From HGM13233 sp964478515 (lineage in GTDB: Bacteria; Bacillota; Clostridia; Oscillospirales; Ruminococcaceae), in assembly GCA_964478515.1 (NCBI GenBank), contig CAYZIL010000025.1, positions 1 to 37,311 of the forward strand: DNA of 37,311 nucleotides, given 5' to 3'. A program made the translations under genes and the position numbers. Below are positions 16,303 through 25,332 of this stretch, one piece after another; positions within the stretch are counted from its first letter, which is position 1, and every line of letters begins with the position of its first letter. The notes below the pieces were generated by a model. It was not told where the DNA came from. It saw only the letters and a program-made list of their open reading frames with translations, and did no database searches.

Positions 16303-17351
16303 TTCTCGTCACCTCCCGCTATATATCTGTTGCGCAGCTGCCCGCAGGCGGCGTCAATGTCGCTGCCGAGCGTGCGGCGTACCGTGGCAGTAAGACCGCG
16401 CTCGGTAAGCAGACGGCAAAATTCGTGTGCCGGCAGTGGTCCGCACTGTTCGAAAGCGCCGCCGCCGTTTACCGGAATAAGGTTGACATGCGCGCGAATA
16501 CCGGCCAGCAGCTTTACCAGCCTGTCGGCGTCGGCCTCGCCATCGTTCTTGCCGGCGATAACGGCATATTCAAAGGATATGCGCCGTCTGGTGGTCTCGC
16601 CGTATCTTTTTGCCGCGGCTATCAGCTGCGGCAGGGGGTATTTTTTGTCTATCGGCATTAGCTCCCTGCGCGTGGCGTCGTCAGTCGCGTGCAGCGATAT
16701 TGACAGCGTCAACTGCAATTTTCGCTGTGCCAGTTCGTCTATGCGCGGCACTATGCCGCAGGTGGACAGCGACACCGAGCGGTTGCTCAGCGCGTAGCCG
16801 TTCTCGTCAGTAACGAGCTCGTAAAAGCGCAGTACGGCGTCAAAATTGTCAAGCGGCTCGCCGGTACCCATAAGCACGACGCTGTCCATGCGCTGCCCTG
16901 TCAGCCGCGTCGCCTCGTAGACCTCGCTGAGTATCTCCGCCGCACTCAAGTTGCGCACAAATCCGTATTTGGCAGACGAGCAAAAGCTGCAACCCATCCG
17001 GCAGCCGACCTGGCTCGACACACATATGCTCAGCCCGTGGTGATAGCTCATCACTACGCTTTCGACACAGTTGCCGTCGCCAAAACGAAACAGATACTTT
17101 ACAGTGCCGTCGGCCGAGCGCTGCTCGCGCACCGGCTCAATGGCGGGAATAAACGCGACTGCGGCTAATTTTTCGCGCAGCTCGCGGGAAAAGACAGTCA
17201 TGTCGGCAAAGCTGCGCGCCTGCTTGCGGTGCAGCCACTCAAACAGCTGTGCGGCGCGGTAAGACGGCTCGCCTATTTCGGCAAAAAGGCGGCGCAGCGA
17301 CTCAATATCCATCGCCAGTACATCGGCATGACTATCCATATATTTTACCAC
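16299..17351 (-). CDS. rlmN: Dual-specificity 23S rRNA/tRNA (adenine-C2) methyltransferase RlmN
   Basis: This radical-SAM enzyme of about 350 aa has the cluster motif CRMGCSFC, the MGTGEPLDNFD block and the methyl-carrying cysteine region near CGIVPRI and GVN-equivalent LIPVNGG. It methylates A2503 of 23S rRNA and A37 of some tRNAs. Two starts are possible: GTG 17351, overlapping the rsmB stop, or ATG 17339. The overlap favours coupled translation with rsmB. Confidence 0.96.
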   Translation of the reverse strand: MVKYMDSHADVLAMDIESLRRLFAEIGEPSYRAAQLFEWLHRKQARSFADMTVFSRELREKLAAVAFIPAIEPVREQRSADGTVKYLFRFGDGNCVESVVMSYHHGLSICVSSQVGCRMGCSFCSSAKYGFVRNLSAAEILSEVYEATRLTGQRMDSVVLMGTGEPLDNFDAVLRFYELVTDENGYALSNRSVSLSTCGIVPRIDELAQRKLQLTLSISLHATDDATRRELMPIDKKYPLPQLIAAAKRYGETTRRRISFEYAVIAGKNDGEADADRLVKLLAGIRAHVNLIPVNGGGAFEQCGPLPAHEFCRLLTERGLTATVRRTLGSDIDAACGQLRNRYIAGGDEN

Positions 17352-18601
17352 ACTCTTTCAAACAATGCTATATAAAAGCCCTGTTCGCCGCTTTCGTCGG
17401 GAAAATGGACGCAACCGCCCGGCAATTCCCGAAAATCCTTACTGCTCGCCAAAAAGCCGGCGGTTATATCTTCGTTTTCCTGTCGGTTTATAGTGCAGGT
17501 GCTGTAAACCAGTCTGCCGCCGCGGCGCACATACCTTGCCGACGTCGCAAGTATTGCGCTTTGCAGCCGCGTCAATTCGTCAAGCGAGTCAAAATCGCGG
17601 TAGCGCAGCTCGGGCTTTGCGGCGACGACGCCGAGCCCTGAACAGGGCACGTCGCACAGCACGCCGTCAGCCTCGCCGAGATCGGGGTCGTATACCGCGG
17701 CGTCGTTGACGCGCACGCGTACCGAGCGCACGCCCTCGCGCTGTGCGGCCGCGCTAATGAGCGACAGGCGCTTCTCGTTCGTGTCCATCGCCAGCACCTC
17801 GCCGCTGTCGCCCATCAGTTGGGCGAGCGTCAGCGACTTGCCGCCGGGCGCAGCGCACATGTCGAATATGCGCTGGCCGGCAGTGGCGCCGAGCGCCGCC
17901 GCCGCTGTTTGTGACCAGCGGCTTTGCGGGCGCACAAGTCCGGTGGTAAAGGCGACGCCGCGCGGCGAAAAGCCGCTTTTCACTATAAGTGCGCCGTCCG
18001 GCTCACAGGGCGCGCACTGCGCGCCCTCGGCGGCCAGCGCCGCAAGCGCCGCGGTGACGTCGGTCCTGAGCGTATTGACGCGCAGGTATTGCCGCGCCGG
18101 CACAGACCAGGCGCGAAATATTTCGTCGGCCCTTGCGCCGTATTGCCGGCGCACCAGCGCCGCGAGCGAGTCGCTCAGCGACCAGCGCACGCCGTCCGGT
18201 TGGTTTTCCAGGGCGTTTAGGTCGGTTTGCACCGCGCGGCGCAGCACCGCGTTTACCAGTCCCGCCGCCGAGCTTTTGCGAAACTCGCGCGCCAGCGCCA
18301 CGCTCTCGTCTACCGCCGCTGCTGCCGGCACGGAGTCGAGCCACAGCGCCTGGTAAAGTCCGCTGCGCAGTATGGCGCGCACCTCCGCGTCCAGCTTGCC
18401 GATCGGCTTTTTTAAGCAGCCGTCCAAAATATAATCCAGTGTGCGGCGACGGCTGAGCGTGCCGTACACTATTACTGTGCAAAATGCCGTGTCGCGCGCG
18501 CTGAGCGCCGCCGGCAGCTTTTTCAGCACTAAATTTGAATACCCTCCGGCGTCAACGGCGCACAGCGCGCTGACGGCGGCGTGTCTTGCCGGGTCCCTCA
18601 A
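17345..18601 (-). CDS. rsmB: 16S rRNA (cytosine-967-C5) methyltransferase RsmB
   Basis: This 418-aa protein has an N-terminal NusB-like RNA-binding domain (DTAFCTVIVYGTLSRRRTLDYIL). Its methyltransferase domain has DMCAAPGGKSL for SAM, the PC motif CDVPCSGLGVV and the catalytic TC motif YSTCTINRQENE. The start is TTG 18601, overlapping the TGA of the upstream protease gene (TTGA). Confidence 0.96.
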   Translation of the reverse strand: MRDPARHAAVSALCAVDAGGYSNLVLKKLPAALSARDTAFCTVIVYGTLSRRRTLDYILDGCLKKPIGKLDAEVRAILRSGLYQALWLDSVPAAAAVDESVALAREFRKSSAAGLVNAVLRRAVQTDLNALENQPDGVRWSLSDSLAALVRRQYGARADEIFRAWSVPARQYLRVNTLRTDVTAALAALAAEGAQCAPCEPDGALIVKSGFSPRGVAFTTGLVRPQSRWSQTAAAALGATAGQRIFDMCAAPGGKSLTLAQLMGDSGEVLAMDTNEKRLSLISAAAQREGVRSVRVRVNDAAVYDPDLGEADGVLCDVPCSGLGVVAAKPELRYRDFDSLDELTRLQSAILATSARYVRRGGRLVYSTCTINRQENEDITAGFLASSKDFRELPGGCVHFPDESGEQGFYIALFERVW

Positions 18602-19308
18602 TTTCTTCTGCGGCCGAAAACCATCAACAGCCGCAGCAGGCTCATAATTGACGTCAGCAGCGCCGCTACATAGGTCATTGCGGCGGCGGAAAGCACCTTG
18701 CGCGCGCCGACTTGCTCGTCACCGACGAGCATGCCGCTGCCGCACAGCACCTCCATGGCGCGGCTCGAGGCGTTAAATTCGACCGGCAGCGTCACCAGCT
18801 GGAAGAGAACCGTCAGGCTGAAAAGAATTATGCCGGCGATTACCAGCGGGTAAAACTGCATAAAGTAACCAATCAACAGCATCGGCCACGACAGCGTGGC
18901 GCCGAAATTGCATACCGGTACCAGCGCGCTGCGGATTTTTATTGGGGCATAGGACTCGGCATACTGCAGCGCATGACCGGCCTCGTGCGCCGCAACGCCT
19001 ATTGCCGCCACCGAGGTGTTGGCGTAGGTAGACTGCGAAAGGTTAATCACATCGTTTCTCGGGTCGTAATTGTCGGTAAGTTCACCGGCAACCGGTCTTA
19101 CTTCGACCGACTGCAGACCGTTGGCGTCAAGAATAGCGCGCGCGGCCGACTCGCCGGTCAGTCCGTGCGTCGAAAAGACCTGCGCATATTTCGCGTAGGT
19201 GGTCTTTACCTTTATCTGTGCCCACAGCGCAATTATTATTGCTGGCAGCATAAACAGCAGATAAGAAAAATCCATGTAATAGAAATTGTTCGCGTACAAA
19301 ATGTTCAT
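18598..19308 (-). CDS. Membrane zinc metallopeptidase, YugP type
   Basis: This 236-aa protein has an N-terminal membrane helix, the zinc-binding HEAGH motif (AAHEAGHALQYAE) and two or three C-terminal membrane helices. It matches the YugP family of membrane zinc peptidases of unknown substrate. The ATG at 19308 overlaps the fmt stop (TGATG), which fixes the start. The gene commonly sits between fmt and rsmB in Firmicutes, as here. Confidence 0.92.
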   Translation of the reverse strand: MNILYANNFYYMDFSYLLFMLPAIIIALWAQIKVKTTYAKYAQVFSTHGLTGESAARAILDANGLQSVEVRPVAGELTDNYDPRNDVINLSQSTYANTSVAAIGVAAHEAGHALQYAESYAPIKIRSALVPVCNFGATLSWPMLLIGYFMQFYPLVIAGIILFSLTVLFQLVTLPVEFNASSRAMEVLCGSGMLVGDEQVGARKVLSAAAMTYVAALLTSIMSLLRLLMVFGRRRN

Positions 19309-20222
19309 CACAAAATATCTCCTTTTTGCAGTCTTGCGCCGGCCGCCCATTGCGTGCCGGTCATGCGGCGGCTGTTTTCCGGCTGCACTTCAAGTAATTG
19401 CAGCGCGCCCTCGCCGCAAGCAACCGTCAGCGGGTGCAAAGCGAGAATCTCTCCAGCGCGGCCGTTTTGCGGCGTCTTCAGCGTGCGGTATGTCTTTACG
19501 CGGCGGCCGCCGCTCGCAAAGCAGGCGACCGGCCACGTTTCAAACGCGCGCACCCGGTCGTGTATTTTCGCGGCGCTTTGCGTAAAGTCAAAGTCGCCCT
19601 CGTCCTTTTTTATGCTCGGTGCCCAGCTCGCCGCCGCGCCGTCCTGCGGCGTCGGCACCGCGGTGCCGGCCTCAAGCGCGTCGAGCGTCTCGAGTATAAG
19701 CTGCGCGCCAATCTCGCCCACTTTGGCAAACACCGCCGCGCAGCCGTCATTTTCGTCAATCGAAAAGCGGCGCTGCATTAGGATGTCGCCGGTATCAAGG
19801 CCCTCGTCCATCAGCATGGTGGTGACGCCGCTCTCGCCGCAGCCGTCGAGCAGCACGCGCTGTATCGGCGCCGCGCCGCGGTAGCGCGGCAGCAAAGAGG
19901 CGTGAATGTTGACGCAGCCGAGTCTCGGCAGCGCCAGCACCTGGGGCGGCAGCAGCTTACCGTAAGCCATCACCACAAAAACGTCCGCTTGGCAAGCGGC
20001 CAAGCTCTCGACCGCGGCCGGGTCGCGCAGGGTCTGCGGCTGAAACACCCGGGTATTTTGCATTGCAGCGCAGCACTGTTTTATTGCCGGCGCCGTCAGC
20101 GTGTGTTTTCTGCCCACCGGCTTGTCTGTTTGACAAACGGCGCACACCACTTCATGCCGCTGCTGCAGCGCCGTGAATGCCGGCACGGCTATTTCCGGCG
20201 TGCCCATGAAAACTATTCTCAC
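19308..20222 (-). CDS. fmt: Methionyl-tRNA formyltransferase
   Basis: This 304-aa protein has the formyltransferase N-domain start (RIVFMGTPEIAVPAF), the folate-binding HASLLPRYRGAAPIQ block, and GVTTMLMDEGLDTGD. It formylates initiator Met-tRNA. GTG 20222 overlaps the def stop, so the gene for formylation directly follows that for deformylation. Confidence 0.97.
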   Translation of the reverse strand: MRIVFMGTPEIAVPAFTALQQRHEVVCAVCQTDKPVGRKHTLTAPAIKQCCAAMQNTRVFQPQTLRDPAAVESLAACQADVFVVMAYGKLLPPQVLALPRLGCVNIHASLLPRYRGAAPIQRVLLDGCGESGVTTMLMDEGLDTGDILMQRRFSIDENDGCAAVFAKVGEIGAQLILETLDALEAGTAVPTPQDGAAASWAPSIKKDEGDFDFTQSAAKIHDRVRAFETWPVACFASGGRRVKTYRTLKTPQNGRAGEILALHPLTVACGEGALQLLEVQPENSRRMTGTQWAAGARLQKGDIL

Positions 20223-20710
20223 TCGGCGTCATCTTCCCTTTCAAACTCTTCCTCGTCGTCATCGTCGCTCATCTCGGTGGCGATGTCGATAAACAGCACG
20301 CCGTCAAGATGGTCGCACTCGTGACAGACGGCGCGCGCGGCCATATCCTCGTAGGTATTTTCGAGCGCCGCTCCGTTGCGGTCAAAGGCCTTTACTGTTA
20401 CTCGCTGCGGCCGCAGCACCAAACCCTGCTCGCCCGGACAGCTCAAACAGCCCTCGGCGCGCTGAACCTCACCCTGTCGAGCGGTAATTACCGGGTTAAT
20501 CAGATCGACAAATTTTTCGCCGTCATATATCACTACTGCGCGGCGCAGTATGCCGACTTGCGGCGCGGCAAGGCCCAGGCCGTCGGCGGCCTTCACCGTC
20601 TCGAACATATCCTCAATAAGCGCGCCGGTGCGCGGCCCGAAGTCGGTAACCGGGCGGCTTTTCTTCCGCAGCAGCGGATCTTCCTTTGTTATTATGTCGC
20701 GAAGTGCCAT
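20219..20710 (-). CDS. def: Peptide deformylase
   Basis: This 163-aa protein has all three deformylase motifs: GLGLAAPQVG, EGCLSCPG (metal cysteine) and HECDHLDG (metal histidines and catalytic glutamate). It removes the formyl group from nascent proteins. The C-terminal tail is strongly acidic (DDDDEEEFEREDD), which is unusual but probably harmless. AGGAG lies nine bases before the ATG. Confidence 0.97.
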   Translation of the reverse strand: MALRDIITKEDPLLRKKSRPVTDFGPRTGALIEDMFETVKAADGLGLAAPQVGILRRAVVIYDGEKFVDLINPVITARQGEVQRAEGCLSCPGEQGLVLRPQRVTVKAFDRNGAALENTYEDMAARAVCHECDHLDGVLFIDIATEMSDDDDEEEFEREDDAE

Positions 20711-20722
20711 TTTTTTATTCTC

Positions 20723-22966
20723 CTAACTGTCAGCATCCGCCGCAAAATCTGCAAATATCCGAATTTCGCGGGAAGGTTTTCGTTTTTGGTAGTCCGCCAT
20801 TGCCCGGCGCAGCAAATCGCGAAAGCGGCGGTCGCCGCGGCATTTTACGGTTATGCGCCAGCGATACATGCCGCCCACAAGCGCCACGCGCAGCGGCGCC
20901 GGTCCCAGCAGCCGCAGCGGCACGTCGGCAAAATCATTTTGCGCGGCGACGCTTATGCACTCGGCAAACGCCGCCGCTGCCGCCGACACACTCGGCTCGT
21001 CCGGCCCGACAAATCCGACCAGACACAGCGCGCAGAACGGCGGGTAGAGGTTCGCGCGTCGCAGCGCTATTTCGTCGCGGTAAAATGAGCGGTAATCCTG
21101 TCTTTTCGCGTAGGAAATTACGGGGTTAGTCGGGTCAAGCGTCTGTATTACCGCCTCGCCGGCGCTGCCGCGGCCGCTGCGGCCGACAACCTGCGTCAAC
21201 ATGGCGAAGGTGCGCTCGTAAGCGCGGTAACTGGGTAAAAACAGCAGTGAGTCTATGCCCAGCACGCCGACTAGCGTCACGTTCTTGAAATCTAGTCCCT
21301 TGGCTATCATCTGCGTGCCGACGAGAATGTCGTAGTCGCCACGGGCAAAGTCGAAAAGACAGCGCTCATAGGAATCTTTGCGGCTGACGGCGTCGGCGTC
21401 CATGCGCAACACCCGCGCCGTGGGAAAAAGCTCGCTTAATTCTTCCTCTATACGCTGTGTACCGACCCCGCGGTGGCGCAGTTCGCCGCCGCACTGGGCG
21501 CAAGCAGCGCCGGCGTCAAGGGTGGCGCCGCAGTAGTGACAAATGTATGCGCCGCTGCGGTGCAGCACCATAGGCACGTCGCAGTTTTTGCACTTTAGAA
21601 CAGTGCCGCAGTCCTCGCAGATAGACACCGTGCGGTAGCCGCGACGGTTGAGCAGCAAAATGGTCTGCTCGCGGTCCTGAAGCCGCTGCGCCATCTGTCG
21701 GTAGAGATAGTCGCTGAGCGTGTGCGTGTTGCCGTCGGCAAGTTCTGTGCGCATGTCCACTACATGCACCGCCGGCAGCGGCACGTCGTTGTAGCGCTGT
21801 TCTACCTCGACGAGTCCGTATGTGCCGCTTTCGGCGCGGTAATAGCTTTCGACTGCCGGCGTTGCCGACGCGAGCAGCACGTGCGCGCCGCAGCGCGCCG
21901 CCCGGTGTCGGGCCACGGCAACCGCGTTGTAGCGCGGGCTGTGCTCGGAGCAATAGCTCTGCTCTTGCTCCTCGTCGACAATTATCAGGCCCAGGTCCCG
22001 TACCGGCGCAAAAACCGCCGAGCGCGTGCCGGCAATGATGTCGCACTCGCCGCTGCGCGCCGCCAGCCATTGCAGCTGTCTTTCAGAGTCGGACAGAGAG
22101 CTGTGAATAACGCCTACGCGCTCGCCGAATATCTCCTTAAGGCGGTAAATAGTCTGGGTAGCTATTGTTATTTCGGGCACAAGAACAATAACTCCGCGCC
22201 CCTGCGCGAGCGCGCGCTCAATAAGCTTTATGTATATCATCGTCTTGCCGCTGCCGGTGACGCCGCGCAGCAGCGTCGTTTTCTTGCCGGCGGCAATGTT
22301 GTTTTCAATTTGTTCGAACGCGCGCTGCTGCGGCTGTGTCAGCTCAAATTCGGCGGCGGGTTCGTAGCGGCGGTAGAGCGCCGCGTCGCGCTTGCGCTCG
22401 CTTTTGCGCAGCGCGCCGTTATTAACCATCCGCGCCGCCGTCTCACGCGAAAGTCCCGTGCGGCCGCGCAGCTGTTCGAATGTCAGCTCGTCGCCGCCGA
22501 GCGCGGCAACTATCTGCTGCTGACGTGCCGTCGCTTTCTGCGGCGTTTCTCCGGCACTGTACACCGTTTCCAGGTGGCCGGCTGCCAATTCCGCCAGCCG
22601 CCAGCCGCCGTCGTCAGCGCGCGCTACCGCGCGGCTGGACTTCGGCAAAATAGTGCGGATAGCGTCGAAATAGGTGCAGAAGGTCTGCTCTTTGAGCAGC
22701 CTTATCAGGTCGACGGCGTCGCTGTCGAGCGCCGGCTCGTCCTCGGCCGCCAGCAGCTCTTTTGCGGCGTCCATCACCGCGCCGACGCCCATAATAATGC
22801 CGACGCGCGCGGCGCCGCGTCCGAAAGGAACGACGACCCGCGCGCCAATTACCGCCTTTTGTTTAAGCTGCGGCGGCACGGCATAGTCGTAAAGCCGGTC
22901 AAAGCTCGGCGCGGCATTGTCAACCGCCACCTGCACGCCTGCCGCTGTTTTTTCTGTTTCCGGCAC
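20723..22966 (-). CDS. priA: Primosomal replication-restart helicase PriA
   Basis: This protein of about 747 aa has an N-terminal 3'-DNA-binding domain, Walker A GVTGSGKTMIY, a Walker B reading DEEQEQSY, and a paired zinc-binding region of eight cysteines (CEDCGTVLKCKNC and CHYCGATLDAGAACAQC). The helicase C-domain has GTQMIAKGLDF and QVVGRSGRG. PriA reloads the replisome at stalled forks. The usual DEEH of Walker B is DEEQ here. GTG 22966 next to the rpoZ stop is the likely start, because upstream TTG codons would overlap rpoZ. Confidence 0.96.
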   Translation of the reverse strand: MPETEKTAAGVQVAVDNAAPSFDRLYDYAVPPQLKQKAVIGARVVVPFGRGAARVGIIMGVGAVMDAAKELLAAEDEPALDSDAVDLIRLLKEQTFCTYFDAIRTILPKSSRAVARADDGGWRLAELAAGHLETVYSAGETPQKATARQQQIVAALGGDELTFEQLRGRTGLSRETAARMVNNGALRKSERKRDAALYRRYEPAAEFELTQPQQRAFEQIENNIAAGKKTTLLRGVTGSGKTMIYIKLIERALAQGRGVIVLVPEITIATQTIYRLKEIFGERVGVIHSSLSDSERQLQWLAARSGECDIIAGTRSAVFAPVRDLGLIIVDEEQEQSYCSEHSPRYNAVAVARHRAARCGAHVLLASATPAVESYYRAESGTYGLVEVEQRYNDVPLPAVHVVDMRTELADGNTHTLSDYLYRQMAQRLQDREQTILLLNRRGYRTVSICEDCGTVLKCKNCDVPMVLHRSGAYICHYCGATLDAGAACAQCGGELRHRGVGTQRIEEELSELFPTARVLRMDADAVSRKDSYERCLFDFARGDYDILVGTQMIAKGLDFKNVTLVGVLGIDSLLFLPSYRAYERTFAMLTQVVGRSGRGSAGEAVIQTLDPTNPVISYAKRQDYRSFYRDEIALRRANLYPPFCALCLVGFVGPDEPSVSAAAAAFAECISVAAQNDFADVPLRLLGPAPLRVALVGGMYRWRITVKCRGDRRFRDLLRRAMADYQKRKPSREIRIFADFAADADS

Positions 22967-22967
22967 T

Positions 22968-23165
22968 TTACAGCCGCGGCAGCATAACGCGCAGCTTGCC
23001 GGCGGCAAACTCGTCTATTGCCTCGGTCACCGGCTTCTCTGTCAGCGTTATTTCGCGCTCACCGTTCATGCGCGCCAAATCGCGCGAGCGCTTGGCGACT
23101 GCCACCACCAGCGCGTACACACTGTCGGTATCAGTCATCAGCTTCGACATACTGGGGTTTATCAT
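22968..23165 (-). CDS. rpoZ: RNA polymerase omega subunit
   Basis: This 65-aa protein has the omega pattern SVYALVVAVAKRSRDLA followed by a basic patch and a region resembling PVTEAIDEFAAGKL. It assists RNA polymerase assembly. It starts four bases after the gmk stop with AAAGGAG upstream. Confidence 0.93.
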   Translation of the reverse strand: MINPSMSKLMTDTDSVYALVVAVAKRSRDLARMNGEREITLTEKPVTEAIDEFAAGKLRVMLPRL

Positions 23166-23169
23166 ACTT

Positions 23170-23745
23170 TTATTCTCCTTTGTCCTGCTGCCAGGATTCT
23201 ATCTTCTTTTCAACCTCGTCTACGCATTTTGCAAGGTCGTCGTTTTCAATTACTTCGTCGTAAAAGCCGGTGCGGGTAATCTCATAGTCGGCTATTTTCA
23301 ACCGGTTTTGCACTTCCTGCTCGCACTCGGTGCCGCGCGCGCGCAGCCGGCGCTCCAGTTCCTGCCGCGACGGGGGCATAATGAAAATCAGCAGTGCGCC
23401 GGGATAAATTGCCTTTACTGACTCGCCGCCGCGCACGTCTATTACCAGCACGACGGTCTTTTTTTCGGCAAGGCGCTGCTCTATTTCGTCCATCGGCGTG
23501 CCGTAAAGGTTTCCGGCATATTCGGTGTATTCAAGCATTCGTCCCTTTTGCAGCCGCGCGCGAAATTCGTCCTCGCTTATGTAGTAGTAGTCGACTCCCT
23601 CGTGTTCTCCCTCGCGCATTGCGCGCGTCGTGCAGGAGACTGAAAGCTCCACTCCGGGGCGGCGTTTTATCAGCTGCGTGACCACTGTGTCCTTGCCGCA
23701 GCCCGAAGGGCCGGAGACGACTACCAGATATCGCTCATCTATCAT
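23170..23745 (-). CDS. gmk: Guanylate kinase
   Basis: This 191-aa protein has P-loop SGPSGCGKDTVV, the SCTTRAMREGEHEGVDYY GMP-binding block, and VLVIDVRGGESVK. It phosphorylates GMP to GDP. The usual K-S/T of the P-loop is K-D-T here. The start overlaps the remA stop (ATGA). Confidence 0.96.
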   Translation of the reverse strand: MIDERYLVVVSGPSGCGKDTVVTQLIKRRPGVELSVSCTTRAMREGEHEGVDYYYISEDEFRARLQKGRMLEYTEYAGNLYGTPMDEIEQRLAEKKTVVLVIDVRGGESVKAIYPGALLIFIMPPSRQELERRLRARGTECEQEVQNRLKIADYEITRTGFYDEVIENDDLAKCVDEVEKKIESWQQDKGE

Positions 23746-23993
23746 TGCTCAGCGTTTACCTCTTCGTTTATCCTTGCTTGCAGTCTGTCTGAGGGCAGCG
23801 ACGAGAGAATCAGGTGCCCCGAGTCCGCAACCAGTACGGTCTTGGCCGCCCGACCGTAGCAGGCGTCCACCACCAGGCCGCGCTCGCGCGAGGTCTGCAC
23901 CAGTCGCTTTACCGGCGCTGAGTCGGGACTTACCGCCGCGACTATGCGCTCGGCGTTGACCATGTTTCCGAATCCGACATTGACAAGCTTCAT
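23742..23993 (-). CDS. remA: RemA/DUF370 regulatory protein
   Basis: This 83-aa protein matches the RemA (YlzA) family: LVNVGFGNMVNAERIVA, then SAPVKRLV and YGRAAKTVLVADSGHLILS. In B. subtilis RemA binds DNA and activates biofilm-matrix and osmoprotection genes. Its position between yicC and gmk is the conserved one. Confidence 0.95.
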   Translation of the reverse strand: MKLVNVGFGNMVNAERIVAAVSPDSAPVKRLVQTSRERGLVVDACYGRAAKTVLVADSGHLILSSLPSDRLQARINEEVNAEQ

Positions 23994-24006
23994 TGTTGCG
24001 TACCCG

Positions 24007-24885
24007 TCACTCTATATTCTGTATCTGTTCGCGTATTTTCTCAATCTGCGACTTCAGTTCCACCACCGTGCGCGTCACGGCAATGTCGTTGGACTTTGAA
24101 CCGATGGTGTTGGCCTCGCGGTTAAATTCCTGAATAAGAAAGTCCATTTTGCGGCCGACAGGTTCGTTGCTCTTAATAAAGTCGCGCATCTGGCTGATGT
24201 GACTGCGCAGACGCACCGTCTCCTCGTCCACCGCGGTGCGGTCGGCATAGAGCGCCGCCTCTTGCAATATCCGCGCGGCGTCAATGTCGGTTGCCGCAAG
24301 CACCTCGGCCATTTTGGCGTTGAGCCGCTCGGTGTATTTCTTTACGCGCTCGGTGCTGCCGCGCTCTATTTCGTCAACGCAAGCCTCAATATTTTTCAGA
24401 CAGTTTTCCACGTCCTCGGCAAGCTTCGCGCCCTCAACCGAGCGCATATGCAAAAAGCCGCCCAGCGCTTTTTCCAGCGCGTCGCTGACGTCGTTCCACA
24501 GCGCGTCTTCATCCACATCGGCCTTTTCCACGCTGATGACGTCCGGCAGCCGGACTATACCCAGCGCCGAAACATCGCCGCTGACGCCGAGTTGAGCCGA
24601 GACTGAATTTACGACGTCATAATATGCCTGCGCCAGGCCGCTGTTGAGCGTGATATGCTCCTGCTGTGCCTCGCGGTTGACAATATTCACGTTAAGTTCC
24701 AGTTTGCCGCGGGTAAGCCGCCCGGCAAGCTCCGCGCGTATGCGCTCCTCTAAATAGGCGAAACTGCGCGGCACGCGCACTGACGGCTCGAAAAAGCGGT
24801 GGTTCACGCTCTTTACGTCTACCGATATTTCGCGGCCGTTCAACGTCTCGCAGCAGCGGCCGTAGCCTGTCATGCTTTTTACCAT
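24007..24885 (-). CDS. yicC: YicC-family endoribonuclease
   Basis: This 292-aa protein begins SMTGYGR and has SVNHRFFEPSVRVPR. It ends with the DUF1732 domain (SNDIAVTRTVVELKSQIEKIREQIQNIE, of which ELKSQIEKIREQIQN is the core). YicC proteins are stress-linked endoribonucleases. It is the first gene of the long operon running to rsgA. Confidence 0.95.
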   Translation of the reverse strand: MVKSMTGYGRCCETLNGREISVDVKSVNHRFFEPSVRVPRSFAYLEERIRAELAGRLTRGKLELNVNIVNREAQQEHITLNSGLAQAYYDVVNSVSAQLGVSGDVSALGIVRLPDVISVEKADVDEDALWNDVSDALEKALGGFLHMRSVEGAKLAEDVENCLKNIEACVDEIERGSTERVKKYTERLNAKMAEVLAATDIDAARILQEAALYADRTAVDEETVRLRSHISQMRDFIKSNEPVGRKMDFLIQEFNREANTIGSKSNDIAVTRTVVELKSQIEKIREQIQNIE

Positions 24886-24921
24886 CTGATTACCCCGATC
24901 GCTTCTTCACATTATTATTTT

Positions 24922-24950
24922 ATTTTATATTTTATTATATATATTGTCAA
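24922..24950 (-). promoter_or_regulatory. Sigma-A promoter of the yicC-rsgA operon
   Basis: On the minus strand a perfect TTGACA (24950-24945) is followed after 17 bp by TAAAAT (24927-24922) in a very AT-rich stretch, about 37 bases before yicC. Confidence 0.85.
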
Positions 24951-24975
24951 CTTGTTGAACTCTTTGTTAAGCCGG

Positions 24976-25332
24976 TTACCGGCAGCCGCCGCAGCCGCCG
25001 GCAAGCGCCTGCTCCAGCGCGGAACTCTGTGCACTGCCCATGCGCCGGCGCGAATACCCGCGCAGCTCCTCGCCGCAATCGGCGGCCAAAACGCACCGCG
25101 ACACACTGCTTGACAGCGACGCCAGCGCCGCGTTGACGCAGACGTCCAACATGTCGGCGTCGGCTGGGTCGTCGTAGTAAGCCCGCCGCAGCAGCACGGC
25201 GTCGTCTGCCAGTTCGTAGACGCACCAGCCCGTAACCCTGTTGTCCTCAACACAGACAAAGGCCGGTTTTCCCCGCAGCTCGCGCGGCAGCTGCGCCCGC
25301 TGTTGTTCCGTAGCTCTTTTTACCGTAAACAT
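24976..25332 (-). CDS. Hypothetical protein, 118 aa
   Basis: ATG 25332 overlaps the rluB stop (ATGA), so this is a coupled gene at the end of the rluB transcript. The protein has alternating strands and helices with KPAFVCVEDNRVTGWCVYEL near residue 30, split here by VEDNRV. The shape is loosely that of an N-acetyltransferase fold without a recognisable acetyl-CoA motif. It ends in a Gly/Cys-rich tail, GGCGGCR. I do not assign a family. Confidence 0.6.
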   Translation of the reverse strand: MFTVKRATEQQRAQLPRELRGKPAFVCVEDNRVTGWCVYELADDAVLLRRAYYDDPADADMLDVCVNAALASLSSSVSRCVLAADCGEELRGYSRRRMGSAQSSALEQALAGGCGGCR

